Source: Luteococcus peritonei (GTDB taxonomy: Bacteria; Actinomycetota; Actinomycetes; Propionibacteriales; Propionibacteriaceae). From it: a DNA stretch of 64,000 nt. Every line of letters starts with the position of its first letter. Within the stretch, counting starts at the first letter, position 1. The notes under the pieces were generated by a model. That model made no database searches, was not told where the DNA came from, and was given only the letters and a program-made list of their open reading frames with translations. Both the position numbers and the translations under genes were made by a program. Shown in pieces: positions 1-8,193 of this stretch. The stretch is taken from contig NZ_BAAAIX010000033.1 in the NCBI RefSeq assembly GCF_039526385.1, positions 90,020-154,019 of the forward strand, written 5' to 3'.

Positions 1-673
1 CAAGGTCAAGGGCCTGACCTTCGGCCCCGAGATCCAGCGCGTGGGCGTCTTCCTGGCGCAGAACGGCGGCGGGCTGGAGACCGACGGCAAGGCCACCGCG
101 AACAGCGAGGCCAATGTCGAGGCGCTGACCTGGGTGAAGCAGGCGATGGCCGACGGCTGGGCCGCCTACTCCTCCGACCTGGGCTCCGGCTGGGGCGGCG
201 AGGCCTTCGGCAAGCAGCAGGCGGCCATGGTGATCGAGGGCAACTGGATCACCGGCGCGCTGGAGGGTGACTTCTCCGACGTCGACTACACCGTCGTCGA
301 GCTGCCCGAGGGCAAGACCAAGGGCACCCTGCAGTACACCAATTGCTGGGGCGTGACCGCCAAGGGCGACAACATCGGCGGTGCCGTGGACCTGGTGGAG
401 CACCTGACCACCACCGAGCAGCAGCTCGCCTTCGCCAAGGCCTTCGGCGTGATGCCCTCGCGCAAGTCCGCCAAGGAGCAGTGGACCAAGGACAATCCCG
501 CCATGGTGCCCTTCATCAACGGCGCCGACTACGCCCAGAACCTGCCCGCCGAGGTGGGCGCCCTGGACGTCATCAAGGACATGAACGCCCAGCTCGGCCA
601 GCTCAAGACCAAGGAGCCCAAGGCCATCCTGGACGGCGCGCAGTCCAACCTCGAGGCCATCGTCGCCGGCTGA
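1..673 (+). CDS. Sugar ABC transporter substrate-binding protein, C-terminal part
   Basis: The reading frame is open from the first bases of the window, so the N-terminus and lipoprotein signal lie outside. The visible part of about 223 residues has the look of a family 1 extracellular solute-binding protein: a stretch around GLETDGKATANSEANVEAL, a WGGEAFGKQQAAMVIEG segment and a C-terminal helical region. Such proteins capture an oligosaccharide or monosaccharide outside the cell and deliver it to a permease pair. Two MalF/MalG-type permeases follow 20 nt downstream, which supports the call. The ligand cannot be read from this part. Confidence 0.85.
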   Translation, partial: KVKGLTFGPEIQRVGVFLAQNGGGLETDGKATANSEANVEALTWVKQAMADGWAAYSSDLGSGWGGEAFGKQQAAMVIEGNWITGALEGDFSDVDYTVVELPEGKTKGTLQYTNCWGVTAKGDNIGGAVDLVEHLTTTEQQLAFAKAFGVMPSRKSAKEQWTKDNPAMVPFINGADYAQNLPAEVGALDVIKDMNAQLGQLKTKEPKAILDGAQSNLEAIVAG

Positions 674-693
674 TCCCAGAACCTGACGAGCTG

Positions 694-1845
694 ATGTCCG
701 CACCCGTGCGCCGGACCCGACGGGGGTCTGCCAACCGGCAGACCCTCGCGGGCTGGCTCTTCGTCCTGCCGGTCCTGGTGATCCTGGGCCTGTTCCTGTT
801 CATCCCGATCCTGATGGCGCTGTGGGTCAGCGTCTCCGACTGGTCCGGCAACGGCAGCCCCTTCGCCCCCGGCGTGAACTTCGTCGGTGCCGAGAACTAC
901 CAGGCCATCCTGGGTGGCAAGGGCCTGGCCGGGCGCGACTTCGGCCTGTCCATCCGCAACAACCTCTACTACGTGCTGCTGGTGGTGCCGCTGCAGACCA
1001 TCGTCGCGCTCTTCCTGGCCGTCATGGTGACCCGGCGCACGCTGCGGGCCAAGGGCTTCTTCCGCACCGCCTTCTACTTCCCCAGCGTCACCAGCTCGGT
1101 GGCCATCACCGTGCTCTGGCTCTTCCTGTTCAACGCCTCCGGCGCGGTCAACAAGGCGCTCGGCTGGCTGGGCCTGCACGGCCCCAACTGGTTCCAGGAC
1201 CCGCGCGGCGTGCTGGGCCTGCTGCTGGAACCGCTCGGGGTGCACGAGAGCGGGGCCATGGCGAAGCCCGGCCTGCTGGGCGTGAGCGCCTACCAGTGGC
1301 TGCAGGGTCCCTCGGTGGCGATGTGCGCCTTCATCGCGTTGGCCGTCTTCACCACCTCGGGCACCTTCATGCTGCTCTTCGTCGCCGCCCTGCAGAACAT
1401 TGGGGAGGAGACCGACGAGGCCGGCATGGTGGACGGTGCCGGTGCCTGGCAGCGCTTCCGCCACATCACGCTGCCGATGCTCAAGCCCACCCTGTACACG
1501 GTGCTGACACTGGGCCTGATCGGCACCTGGCAGGTCTTCGACCAGATCGCCATCGGCTCCCAGGGCGGCCCGGCCAAGACCACCATGACGCCGGCCTACC
1601 TGAGCTTCACCAAGGCCTTCAACGACGGGGAGTGGGGCCGCGGCGCGGCGATCGCCTTCGTCCTGTTCGCCATCGTCATCGTGATGGGCCTGCTGCAGCG
1701 CCTGCTGCTGGGCGATGCGGACTACACCCGGATGACCCGACGCCAGCAGCGCGCCGACCGCGCCGCCCGTGAGGCCGCCGCGGCCCGCGAGGGTGCGCTG
1801 GGCCAGGCCGTTGCCGCCACCGTGCGCAAGGAGGGATCGGTATGA
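694..1845 (+). CDS. Sugar ABC transporter permease, MalF type
   Basis: This 383-residue inner-membrane protein has about six hydrophobic segments, beginning with LAGWLFVLPVLVILGLFLF. It carries the binding-protein-dependent permease EAA loop (EETDEAGMVDGAGAWQRF followed by ITLPMLKP) that docks the ATPase. The ATG at 694 is chosen because an in-frame ORF further upstream only shadows the binding-protein gene. It ends in an ATGA overlap with the next permease, so the two are translationally coupled. It forms half of the sugar channel. A charged, Arg/Ala-rich tail ends the protein. No ATPase gene is present here; it may be a shared MsiK-like subunit elsewhere, which is an inference. Confidence 0.92.
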   Translation: MSAPVRRTRRGSANRQTLAGWLFVLPVLVILGLFLFIPILMALWVSVSDWSGNGSPFAPGVNFVGAENYQAILGGKGLAGRDFGLSIRNNLYYVLLVVPLQTIVALFLAVMVTRRTLRAKGFFRTAFYFPSVTSSVAITVLWLFLFNASGAVNKALGWLGLHGPNWFQDPRGVLGLLLEPLGVHESGAMAKPGLLGVSAYQWLQGPSVAMCAFIALAVFTTSGTFMLLFVAALQNIGEETDEAGMVDGAGAWQRFRHITLPMLKPTLYTVLTLGLIGTWQVFDQIAIGSQGGPAKTTMTPAYLSFTKAFNDGEWGRGAAIAFVLFAIVIVMGLLQRLLLGDADYTRMTRRQQRADRAAREAAAAREGALGQAVAATVRKEGSV

Positions 1846-2696
1846 GCACCACCACTGCCGCCGGCCGACGCCCGTCTCGGGCCACCGGCTGGATCACCCT
1901 GCTGGTGCTGGTCTTCCTGGCCCTGTTCTACGTCTTCCCCTTCGTGGTCCAGGTGCTCGGCTCCTTCAAGACCGACGCCGACGCCACCAACAACCCGATG
2001 GGCCTGCCGCAGGTCTGGACCACCGCCGCCTACCACCGGCTCTTCCAGAACTCCGACTTCCCGCGCTGGTTCGCCAACTCGGTGCTGGTCACCCTGGTGG
2101 TCACCGCGGGCCGGGTCTTCTTCAACTCGCTGGCCGGCTACGCCCTGGCCCGGCTGCGCTTCCCCGGCCGCAAGCTGGTCTTCCTCACCCTGATCGCGGT
2201 GATGAGCGTGCCGGCCGTGGTGCTGCTGATCCCCAAGTTCCTGGTGATCAAGACCCTGGGCATCTATGACAGCTACCCGGCGCTGATGTTCCCGCTGCTG
2301 GTGGATGCCGCCGGCGTCTTCATCATGAAGAACTTCTTCGAGTCCATCCCGCCGGCCGTGGAGGAGGCCGCCCGGATCGACGGGGCGGGCACCTTCCGCA
2401 CCTTCTGGTCCGTGGTGCTGCCGATGGCCACCCCTGCGCTGGTGACCATCACCATCCTCAGCTTCCAGGGCTCGTGGAACGAGTACAGCCACTTCATCAT
2501 CGCCTCCTCCGACCCGAACCTGACCACCCTCACCAAGGGCGTCGGGACGCTGGCCTCCGGAGGCCTGGGCGGCAAGGCCAACCAGTACCCGCTGAAGCTG
2601 GGGGCGGCGCTGATCATGACCCTGCCGGTGGCGGCGCTCTTCTTCGTCTTCCAGAAGCGGATCATGAACACCTCCGCCGGCGCGGTGAAGGAGTAG
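1842..2696 (+). CDS. Sugar ABC transporter permease, MalG type
   Basis: This 284-residue inner-membrane protein is the second half of the channel. It starts with a hydrophobic helix (WITLLVLVFLALFYVFPFVV) and has the EAA loop (AVEEAARIDGAGTFRTFWSVVLP) near residue 175. Its length is normal for the MalG/CarB group. Its ATG lies inside the stop of the MalF-type gene (ATGA). A GC-rich terminator hairpin follows, so the importer unit ends here and the sugar-nucleotide genes downstream are either a separate unit or fed by read-through. Confidence 0.92.
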   Translation: MSTTTAAGRRPSRATGWITLLVLVFLALFYVFPFVVQVLGSFKTDADATNNPMGLPQVWTTAAYHRLFQNSDFPRWFANSVLVTLVVTAGRVFFNSLAGYALARLRFPGRKLVFLTLIAVMSVPAVVLLIPKFLVIKTLGIYDSYPALMFPLLVDAAGVFIMKNFFESIPPAVEEAARIDGAGTFRTFWSVVLPMATPALVTITILSFQGSWNEYSHFIIASSDPNLTTLTKGVGTLASGGLGGKANQYPLKLGAALIMTLPVAALFFVFQKRIMNTSAGAVKE

Positions 2697-2731
2697 TCGC
2701 CCGATGGGACCCGCTGGCCCCACCGTCATGG

Positions 2732-2759
2732 GAGCCCCGGTGCCGCTGCGCCGGGGCTC
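2732..2759 (+). terminator. Hairpin terminator after the sugar importer
   Basis: GAGCCCCGG (2732-2740) pairs with CCGGGGCTC (2751-2759) around a 10-nt loop. It lies 35 nt after the MalG-type stop and just before the nucleotidyltransferase start. There is no T-run, as is common in high-GC actinobacteria. Confidence 0.6.
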
Positions 2760-2765
2760 TCGGCC

Positions 2766-3599
2766 ATGATGGATGCCATGAGCGAGCAGTCAGTGCACAA
2801 GGCCGTCATCATGGCGCGAGGACTCGGCACCCGGCTGCGGGCCCAGGCCGCCGCGGAGCTCAGCGCGGAGCAGCAGGCCGTCGCGGCCACTGGCGTGAAG
2901 GCGATGATGCCGGTTGGTGGTGGACGCCCCTTCGTCGAGCACGTGATCCACGAGCTGGCCGAGGCCGGTATCGACGAGGTCTGCCTGGTGATCGGTCCCG
3001 AGCACGAGCAGGTGCGCGAGCGCTATGCCAACCTGCCCACCCGACGGGTGCGAATCAGCCTCGCCACGCAGGCCGAGCCGCTGGGCACCGCCGACGCCGT
3101 GGCCGCCGCGCGGGACTTTGCCGGCGGCGACCGCTTCGTGGTGGTCAACTCCGACAACCACTACCCGGCCGCGGCGCTGCGCGCCCTGCTGGCCGCCCCG
3201 GGCACCGCCACCCTGGGCTTCGACGCCGCCGCGCTGGTGCAGCGCTCGAACATCCCGGCCGAGCGGGTGGCCGCCTTCGCCCTGCTCGAGGTGGACGCCG
3301 CGGGTCACCTGGTGGACCTGGCGGAGAAGCCCGGCCCCGAGGAACTGGCCCGCCACGGCGAGCACGCCCTGGTGAGCATGAACTGCTTCTGCTTCGGCCC
3401 CAGCATCTTCGACGCCTGTGCGGCCATCGAGCCCTCGCCGCGCGGCGAGCTGGAGATCGTCGACGCGGTGCGCCACCTGGTGGCCGCCGGTGAGCCGGTC
3501 ACCGTCGTCCCGGTGGCGGAGGGCGTGCTGGACCTGTCCGGCCGCGGCGACGTGGCCCGGGTGGCCGCCGAGCTGGCCGACGTGGACGTCAAACTGTGA
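2766..3599 (+). CDS. Sugar-1-phosphate nucleotidyltransferase
   Basis: This 277-residue protein has a Rossmann-like nucleotidyltransferase fold. The N-terminal nucleotide loop reads VIMARGLGTRLRAQ (an Arg in place of the usual Gly in AGG), GTADAVAAAR follows, and NSDN carries the metal-binding Asp. It should join a sugar 1-phosphate to UTP or another NTP and release pyrophosphate. ATG codons at 2766, 2769 and 2778 are all possible starts, and none has a clear ribosome site. Its last bases overlap the kinase start (GTGA), so kinase, transferase and epimerase are made together. It takes the place where a galT uridylyltransferase would be expected. The substrate is inferred from the neighbours. 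Confidence 0.82.
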   Translation: MMDAMSEQSVHKAVIMARGLGTRLRAQAAAELSAEQQAVAATGVKAMMPVGGGRPFVEHVIHELAEAGIDEVCLVIGPEHEQVRERYANLPTRRVRISLATQAEPLGTADAVAAARDFAGGDRFVVVNSDNHYPAAALRALLAAPGTATLGFDAAALVQRSNIPAERVAAFALLEVDAAGHLVDLAEKPGPEELARHGEHALVSMNCFCFGPSIFDACAAIEPSPRGELEIVDAVRHLVAAGEPVTVVPVAEGVLDLSGRGDVARVAAELADVDVKL

Positions 3600-4813
3600 G
3601 CGGATACTTCTCTCCCGGGCGGATCGAGGTGCTGGGCAAGCACACCGACTACGCCGGCGGCGACGTGCTGGTCTGTGCCGTGGACCGCGGCGTCACGGTG
3701 CAGGTGGAGCCCGCCAAGGCAGGCATCACCGCCGTCACCGAGGCCCTGCCCGGCGAGGTGGACCTGCTGGGCGCCGATCCCCTGCCGCCCGGTCACTGGG
3801 GTCGCTATCCCCGCACCGTGGTCTCCCGGCTGCGCGACAACTTCGGCGAGCTGCCGCCCTGCCGGCTGCACATCACCTCCGACCTGCCGCTGGCCAGCGG
3901 GATGAGCTCCTCCTCGGCCGTCGTGGTGGCCACCGCGCTGGCCCTGGCCCACGAGGCGGGGCTGGTCGAGCACCCGCTGTGGCGCGAGGCGATCACCGAC
4001 GAGGTGCGGCTGGCGGGCTACCTGGCCTGCATCGAGAACGGTCGTAGCTTCGGCCCGCTGGCCGGCAGTGGCGGCGTTGGCACCCTGGGGGGCTCGGAGG
4101 ACCACACCGCCATGGTCTGCTCGCGCCCCGGACTGCTGGGCCGCTTCAGCTTCTCCCCGCCAGGCCTGGTGGAGCGGGTCGAGCTGCCCGCCGGCCACGC
4201 CTTCGTCGTGGCGGTCAGCGGCGTGACCGCCGAGAAGACCGGCGCCGCGCGGGAGCGCTACAACCAGGCCTCCCGGGCCACCACCGAGCTGCTGGAACGC
4301 TGGAACCGGCATGCGCCGACGCCGGCTGCCAGCCTGGCCGAGGCGCTGCGTTCCCGGCCCGAGGCCGCCGACCTGCTGCGCGGCAGCGCGCGCCAGGAGC
4401 CGGTGCTGCTGGCCCGGCTGGAACAGTTCGTCGTGGAGTCCACCTGGTGCGTGCCGCAGGCCGTCGAGGCGCTGCGCAGTGGCGATCTGGCCCGCTTCGG
4501 CGCGGTGGTGGCCCGCTCCCAGCAGCTGGCCGCCGAGGGGCTGGGCAACCAGGTCTGGCAGACCACCGAGCTGGTCCGGCTGGCGCTGGAGCAGGGGGCG
4601 GTGGCCGCCTCCAGCTTCGGTGCCGGCTTCGGCGGGAGCGTCTGGGCGCTGGTGGGCGACGAGCAGGCGGACTGCTTCGCGGAGCACTGGCTGGAGCGCT
4701 ACCGAGCAAGCTGTGAGCAGACCGTGAGAGCCTGTGAAGCACTGACAGGCACGCCCCATACGCTGGTCCTGAAGCCTTCGGGCCCAGCACACCCCGTGGA
4801 GGAAGAACAGTGA
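3596..4813 (+). CDS. Galactokinase-family GHMP sugar kinase
   Basis: This 405-residue cytoplasmic kinase carries all three GHMP motifs: the sugar loop PGRIEVLGKHTDYAGG (residues 7-22), the ATP loop SGMSSSS (101-107) and a C-terminal GAGFGGS near residue 345. Asp169 in GGSEDHTAM is the likely catalytic base. The usual galactokinase loop reads GEHTDY; here Lys15 replaces the Glu, a position that contacts the sugar in studied galactokinases, so the substrate may not be plain galactose. The start is a GTG overlapping the previous stop, and its own stop overlaps the galE start, giving a tightly coupled trio. Galactose is the default guess; L-arabinose or a C6-modified galactose are alternatives. 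Confidence 0.82.
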   Translation: MSGYFSPGRIEVLGKHTDYAGGDVLVCAVDRGVTVQVEPAKAGITAVTEALPGEVDLLGADPLPPGHWGRYPRTVVSRLRDNFGELPPCRLHITSDLPLASGMSSSSAVVVATALALAHEAGLVEHPLWREAITDEVRLAGYLACIENGRSFGPLAGSGGVGTLGGSEDHTAMVCSRPGLLGRFSFSPPGLVERVELPAGHAFVVAVSGVTAEKTGAARERYNQASRATTELLERWNRHAPTPAASLAEALRSRPEAADLLRGSARQEPVLLARLEQFVVESTWCVPQAVEALRSGDLARFGAVVARSQQLAAEGLGNQVWQTTELVRLALEQGAVAASSFGAGFGGSVWALVGDEQADCFAEHWLERYRASCEQTVRACEALTGTPHTLVLKPSGPAHPVEEEQ

Positions 4814-5799
4814 AGATCCTGATCACCGGCGGCGCCGGATACATCGGCAGCACCATCGGCTCGGCCTGCGAGGACGCCGGCCACGAGGTGGTGGTCCTGG
4901 ACAACCTCTCCACCGGCAGGCGCGAGTTCGCCCTGGACCGGCCCTTCTACCAGGGTGACGTGGGTGACCCCGAGCTGCTGGACCGGGTCTTCCGTGAGCA
5001 CCAGATCGATGCCGTGGTGCACTGCGCCGCGCGGATCGTGGTGCCGGAGAGCGTCGCCGAGCCGTGGTCCTACTACGAGAACAACGTGGGCAAGACGCTG
5101 GACCTGCTGGCCTCCATGGAGCGCAACCAGGTGCGGCGCATCCTGTTCAGCTCCTCGGCCTCCATCTACGGCCCGGACGAGAACTTCCAGGTCACCGAGG
5201 AGTCCCCGCTGGCCGCCGGCAGCCCGTACGCCCGCACCAAGATGGTCACCGAGCTGGTGCTCTCCGACGTGGCCGCCGCCACCGAGCTGCACGTGATCAG
5301 CCTGCGCTACTTCAACCCGATCGGCTCCGATCCCGAGCTGCGCACCGGTCTGCAGCTGGAATTCCCCAGCCACGTGCTGGGCAAGCTGATCGAGGCCTGG
5401 AATGCCGGCAAGCCCTTCACCGTCACCGGCACCGACTGGCCCACCCGCGACGGTTCCGGCATCCGTGACTTCATCCACGTCTGGGACCTGGCCAAGGCGC
5501 ACGTTGCCGCGCTGGAGAAGTTCGACCAGGTCACCTCGCAGGAGAACTACCAGGTGATCAACATCGGCACCGGCACCGGCACCACGGTGCGGGAGCTGGC
5601 CGACGCCTTCAACGAGGTGATCGGCGGCGAGCTGCAGGTCACCGACGGCCCCCCGCGCCCCGGCGACGTGGCCGGCGTCTACACCACCAGCTCGAAGGCC
5701 CGCACCGAGCTGGGCTGGAGCGCCGAGCTGGACGAGACCCGCGCCATCAAGGACGCGCTGGCCTGGCTGCCCCGCCGCAAGGAGATGCTGGGCTACTGA
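4810..5799 (+). CDS. galE: UDP-glucose 4-epimerase family protein
   Basis: This 329-residue extended short-chain dehydrogenase has the NAD loop GGAGYIG (residues 7-13), the catalytic SSSASIYG segment (114-121) and the Y140-A-R-T-K144 pair. It interconverts UDP-glucose and UDP-galactose or related UDP-sugars using bound NAD. The GTG start overlaps the kinase stop by four bases and follows GTGGAGGAAGAACA, the clearest ribosome site in this operon. Together with the kinase and nucleotidyltransferase it gives a complete route from free sugar to UDP-glucose without GalT. A strong terminator follows. Confidence 0.9.
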   Translation: MKILITGGAGYIGSTIGSACEDAGHEVVVLDNLSTGRREFALDRPFYQGDVGDPELLDRVFREHQIDAVVHCAARIVVPESVAEPWSYYENNVGKTLDLLASMERNQVRRILFSSSASIYGPDENFQVTEESPLAAGSPYARTKMVTELVLSDVAAATELHVISLRYFNPIGSDPELRTGLQLEFPSHVLGKLIEAWNAGKPFTVTGTDWPTRDGSGIRDFIHVWDLAKAHVAALEKFDQVTSQENYQVINIGTGTGTTVRELADAFNEVIGGELQVTDGPPRPGDVAGVYTTSSKARTELGWSAELDETRAIKDALAWLPRRKEMLGY

Positions 5800-5834
5800 G
5801 ACTGACGCCGATCCCTGCTAGGGACGGCTCACCC

Positions 5835-5865
5835 GGGCCCGTCGGAGGACTTCTCCGGCGGGCCC
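5835..5865 (+). terminator. Terminator of the kinase-epimerase operon
   Basis: A 13-bp stem with one G-U pair joins 5835-5847 to 5853-5865 around a 5-nt loop. It lies 36 nt after the galE stop and before the convergent response regulator gene, and may serve both directions. Confidence 0.75.
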
Positions 5866-6008
5866 TCGTGCGTCCCGGTCCGTCGACGGATCGACCCGAA
5901 TCCGCCCCGATGTGCTCCCGCAGCGCCTCAATGGCCGGTTCTGGCGCGAACCCTGGCGAATTTCTGGTTGATGTGGGGACCGGAAAGCCCACATAGCGCG
6001 ATGACCCG

Positions 6009-6668
6009 TCAGCGCCGGGTGAGGCCCACCTCGTGGGCGAAGAGCACCAGGCCCACCCGGTCGCGGGCCTGCAGCTTGGCCAGCAGCCGGCCGATGTGGG
6101 TCTTGACCGTCCCCTCGGCCATGTAGAGGCTGCTGGCGATCTCGGTATTGGTGGCGCCCTTGGCGATCTCCACCAGCACCTCGCGCTCCCGGTCGGTGAG
6201 CAGCGCCAGCCGGGGGTCGTCGGCGCCGGGGGCGTCGGGCAGGGTGGGCACCACGTGCTCCAGCAGTCGACGGGTGGCGCTGGGGGCCATCACTGCCTCG
6301 CCGGCGGCCACCGTGCGGATGGCATTGAGCAGCTCGGCCGGCCGGGCGTCCTTGAGCAGGAAGCCGGAGGCGCCGGCCTTGAGGGCGGCGAAGACGTACT
6401 CGTCCAGGTCGAAGGTGGTCAGCACCAGCACCTTGGTGGTCATCCCCTCGGCCACCAGCCGACGGGTGGCCTCGACGCCGTCCATCACCGGCATCCGGAT
6501 GTCCATCAGCACCACGTCGGCGCCCCGGGCCGCGAGCATCCGCAGCGCCTCCTGGCCGTCGGCGGCCTCGCCCACCACCTCCATGTCGTCCTCGGCCTCG
6601 ATGAGCATGCGGAAGCCGCTGCGCACCAGCGCCTGGTCGTCGGCGAGCAGCACTCGGATGGGTTGCAT
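6009..6668 (-). CDS. NarL/LuxR-family response regulator
   Basis: This 219-residue transcription factor has a receiver domain with the DD pair in LLADDQ, the phosphorylated Asp in VLMDIRMPVMDG and the Lys in LLKDARP. A LuxR helix-turn-helix follows (LTDREREVLVEIAKGATNTEIASSLYMAEGTVKTHIGRLL). It is the partner of the overlapping kinase gene. I chose the ATG at 6668 because AGGAG lies 5 nt before it; the GTG at 6671 leaves only 2 nt. Targets are not visible. A paralogous pair sits at 34945-36866. Confidence 0.93.
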   Translation of the reverse strand: MQPIRVLLADDQALVRSGFRMLIEAEDDMEVVGEAADGQEALRMLAARGADVVLMDIRMPVMDGVEATRRLVAEGMTTKVLVLTTFDLDEYVFAALKAGASGFLLKDARPAELLNAIRTVAAGEAVMAPSATRRLLEHVVPTLPDAPGADDPRLALLTDREREVLVEIAKGATNTEIASSLYMAEGTVKTHIGRLLAKLQARDRVGLVLFAHEVGLTRR

Positions 6669-7903
6669 CACATCTCCTGGGTCGTACGCGTGGGCACGGG
6701 CAGGATCGCCCGCACCAGGTAGCCGCCCTCGCTGCGGGGCTGGGCCACCAGTTGTCCGTTCATGGCTGCGACGCGCTCCCGCATCCCGCGCAGCCCGTGG
6801 CCGCGCCCGTCGGAAGTCGACGCCTGGCCCAGCCCGTCGTCGCTGATCTCGGCCACCACCAGCGCGGGGGTGTAGCTCAGCCGCACGGTGCAGGTGGCCT
6901 GCGCCCCGGCGTGCTTGAGGAAGTTGGTGACCGCCTCCTGCACCACGCGGTAGACGGTCAGCTCCAGGGTGTGCGGCACCACCGGCGGCGTCCCGCTCAC
7001 CTCGAGGCGCACCCGTTCGCCGGAGCGCGAGACCATCTCGGGGATCTCCTCCAGACCGGGATTGGGGCTGTAGAGCGCGGCCTGCTCGGTGGGGGCGCGC
7101 AGCACCCCGACGATGCGCCGCATCTCGGTGAGCGCCTCGCGACCGGTCTCGGCGATGGTGTCCAGCACCTCGGCGGCCTGCTCCGGCTTCTTCGCCGCCA
7201 GGGCCCGGCCGCCCTCGGCCTGCACGATCATCACCGACAGCGAGTGCGCCACCACGTCGTGCAGCTCGCGGGCGATCTGGGAACGGACGCTGACCTCGAC
7301 GGCCCGGGTGGCCTGCTCCCGCTCCGCGAGCTCAAGGGCCCTCCGCTCGGCCTGTGCCAGGGTGCGGGCCCGGCCGGCCTCCGCCGACTCGCGCACCCGC
7401 CGCCCGATGGCGTAGACGCTGACCACCAGCCCGAACATGGTGATGCCCACCAGCACCGCATCGGGCCACGGGAAGGGGGGCCGCACCGGGGTGCCGTCGG
7501 ACTCCCAGACGGTGGCCGGCATGAGCCAGCGCGCGGGGCCGAGCACGGCGCCCAGCGCCCCCAGGAAGAGCACCGCGCGGGAGCGGTGCCCCGGCACCCA
7601 ACGAGCCACCGAGTAGGCCACCAGTGCCACGGCCGCGATCTGCGGGGTGGGCACCCGGATCACCAGCACGTGCACCAGGCAGCAGGCCGTGACCACCACC
7701 AGCGTGGTCAGCGGCTTGCGCCGGCGCAGCACGAGTGCCAGCGCCATGACCATCCCCAGCGCCACCGAGCGCACCAGCCGGTCCTCGGTGGCCCCGTAGC
7801 CGGCAGAGGCCACCGTCGTGAGCACGAAGAACAGCCCGGCCACGGCCAGGTCGAGCGACCAGGTGGCGTGGCCGAGCTCGTCGAAGATGCTGCGGCGCTC
7901 CAT
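6668..7903 (-). CDS. Sensor histidine kinase, DesK/NarX type
   Basis: This membrane kinase of 411 residues has an N-terminal block of several transmembrane helices (LAVAGLFFVLTTVASAGYG and others to about residue 145). A HisKA_3 phosphoacceptor box (IARELHDVVAHSLSVMIVQ) follows, then a HATPase domain (ISDDGLG, GHGLRGMRERV). It senses an unknown membrane or envelope signal and phosphorylates the regulator that overlaps its stop codon. The ATG at 7903 is preferred over an upstream in-frame start because a TAGGCT box sits 7 nt upstream, predicting a leaderless mRNA. Confidence 0.92.
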   Translation of the reverse strand: MERRSIFDELGHATWSLDLAVAGLFFVLTTVASAGYGATEDRLVRSVALGMVMALALVLRRRKPLTTLVVVTACCLVHVLVIRVPTPQIAAVALVAYSVARWVPGHRSRAVLFLGALGAVLGPARWLMPATVWESDGTPVRPPFPWPDAVLVGITMFGLVVSVYAIGRRVRESAEAGRARTLAQAERRALELAEREQATRAVEVSVRSQIARELHDVVAHSLSVMIVQAEGGRALAAKKPEQAAEVLDTIAETGREALTEMRRIVGVLRAPTEQAALYSPNPGLEEIPEMVSRSGERVRLEVSGTPPVVPHTLELTVYRVVQEAVTNFLKHAGAQATCTVRLSYTPALVVAEISDDGLGQASTSDGRGHGLRGMRERVAAMNGQLVAQPRSEGGYLVRAILPVPTRTTQEM

Positions 7904-7910
7904 TGGCCAC

Positions 7911-7916
7911 AGCCTA
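7911..7916 (-). promoter_or_regulatory. Leaderless -10 box of the histidine kinase gene
   Basis: TAGGCT on the minus strand is separated by 7 nt from the ATG at 7903, matching the TAnnnT spacing seen at many other starts in this window. Confidence 0.6.
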
Positions 7917-8061
7917 GGGTGAGCCGACCGGACCCGGATCCGACCGAGGTCCCGGGCGGGTCGAACCCCGGGCCCGGGACAGCGGCCCTCTCTGCCGGTG
8001 TGCGCGGGGCCCCGAGCAACCAGCAGGGGTGTTAAGACGAAGAAGTTAAACAAACAACCAG

Positions 8062-8147
8062 TGTCACGCGATCACGGGACAGCGATCCGGGAATGCTGTA
8101 CCCACAGGGCTGCCGTGGGAGATGCGTGTCACGCGAGGCATGACACC
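8062..8147. promoter_or_regulatory. Repeated GTGTCACGCGA sites, possible operators
   Basis: GTGTCACGCGA occurs at 8062-8072 and again at 8127-8137, 65 bp apart. The second copy continues into a dyad, GTGTCA(N9)TGACAC at 8127-8147. They sit between the leftward kinase gene and the rightward hairpin array, a plausible place for a shared regulator. No binding protein can be named. Confidence 0.4.
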
Positions 8148-8193
8148 AGCCACGGATCGCCTGATGGAGAGCTGAACTGATGCTGATTTCAAC

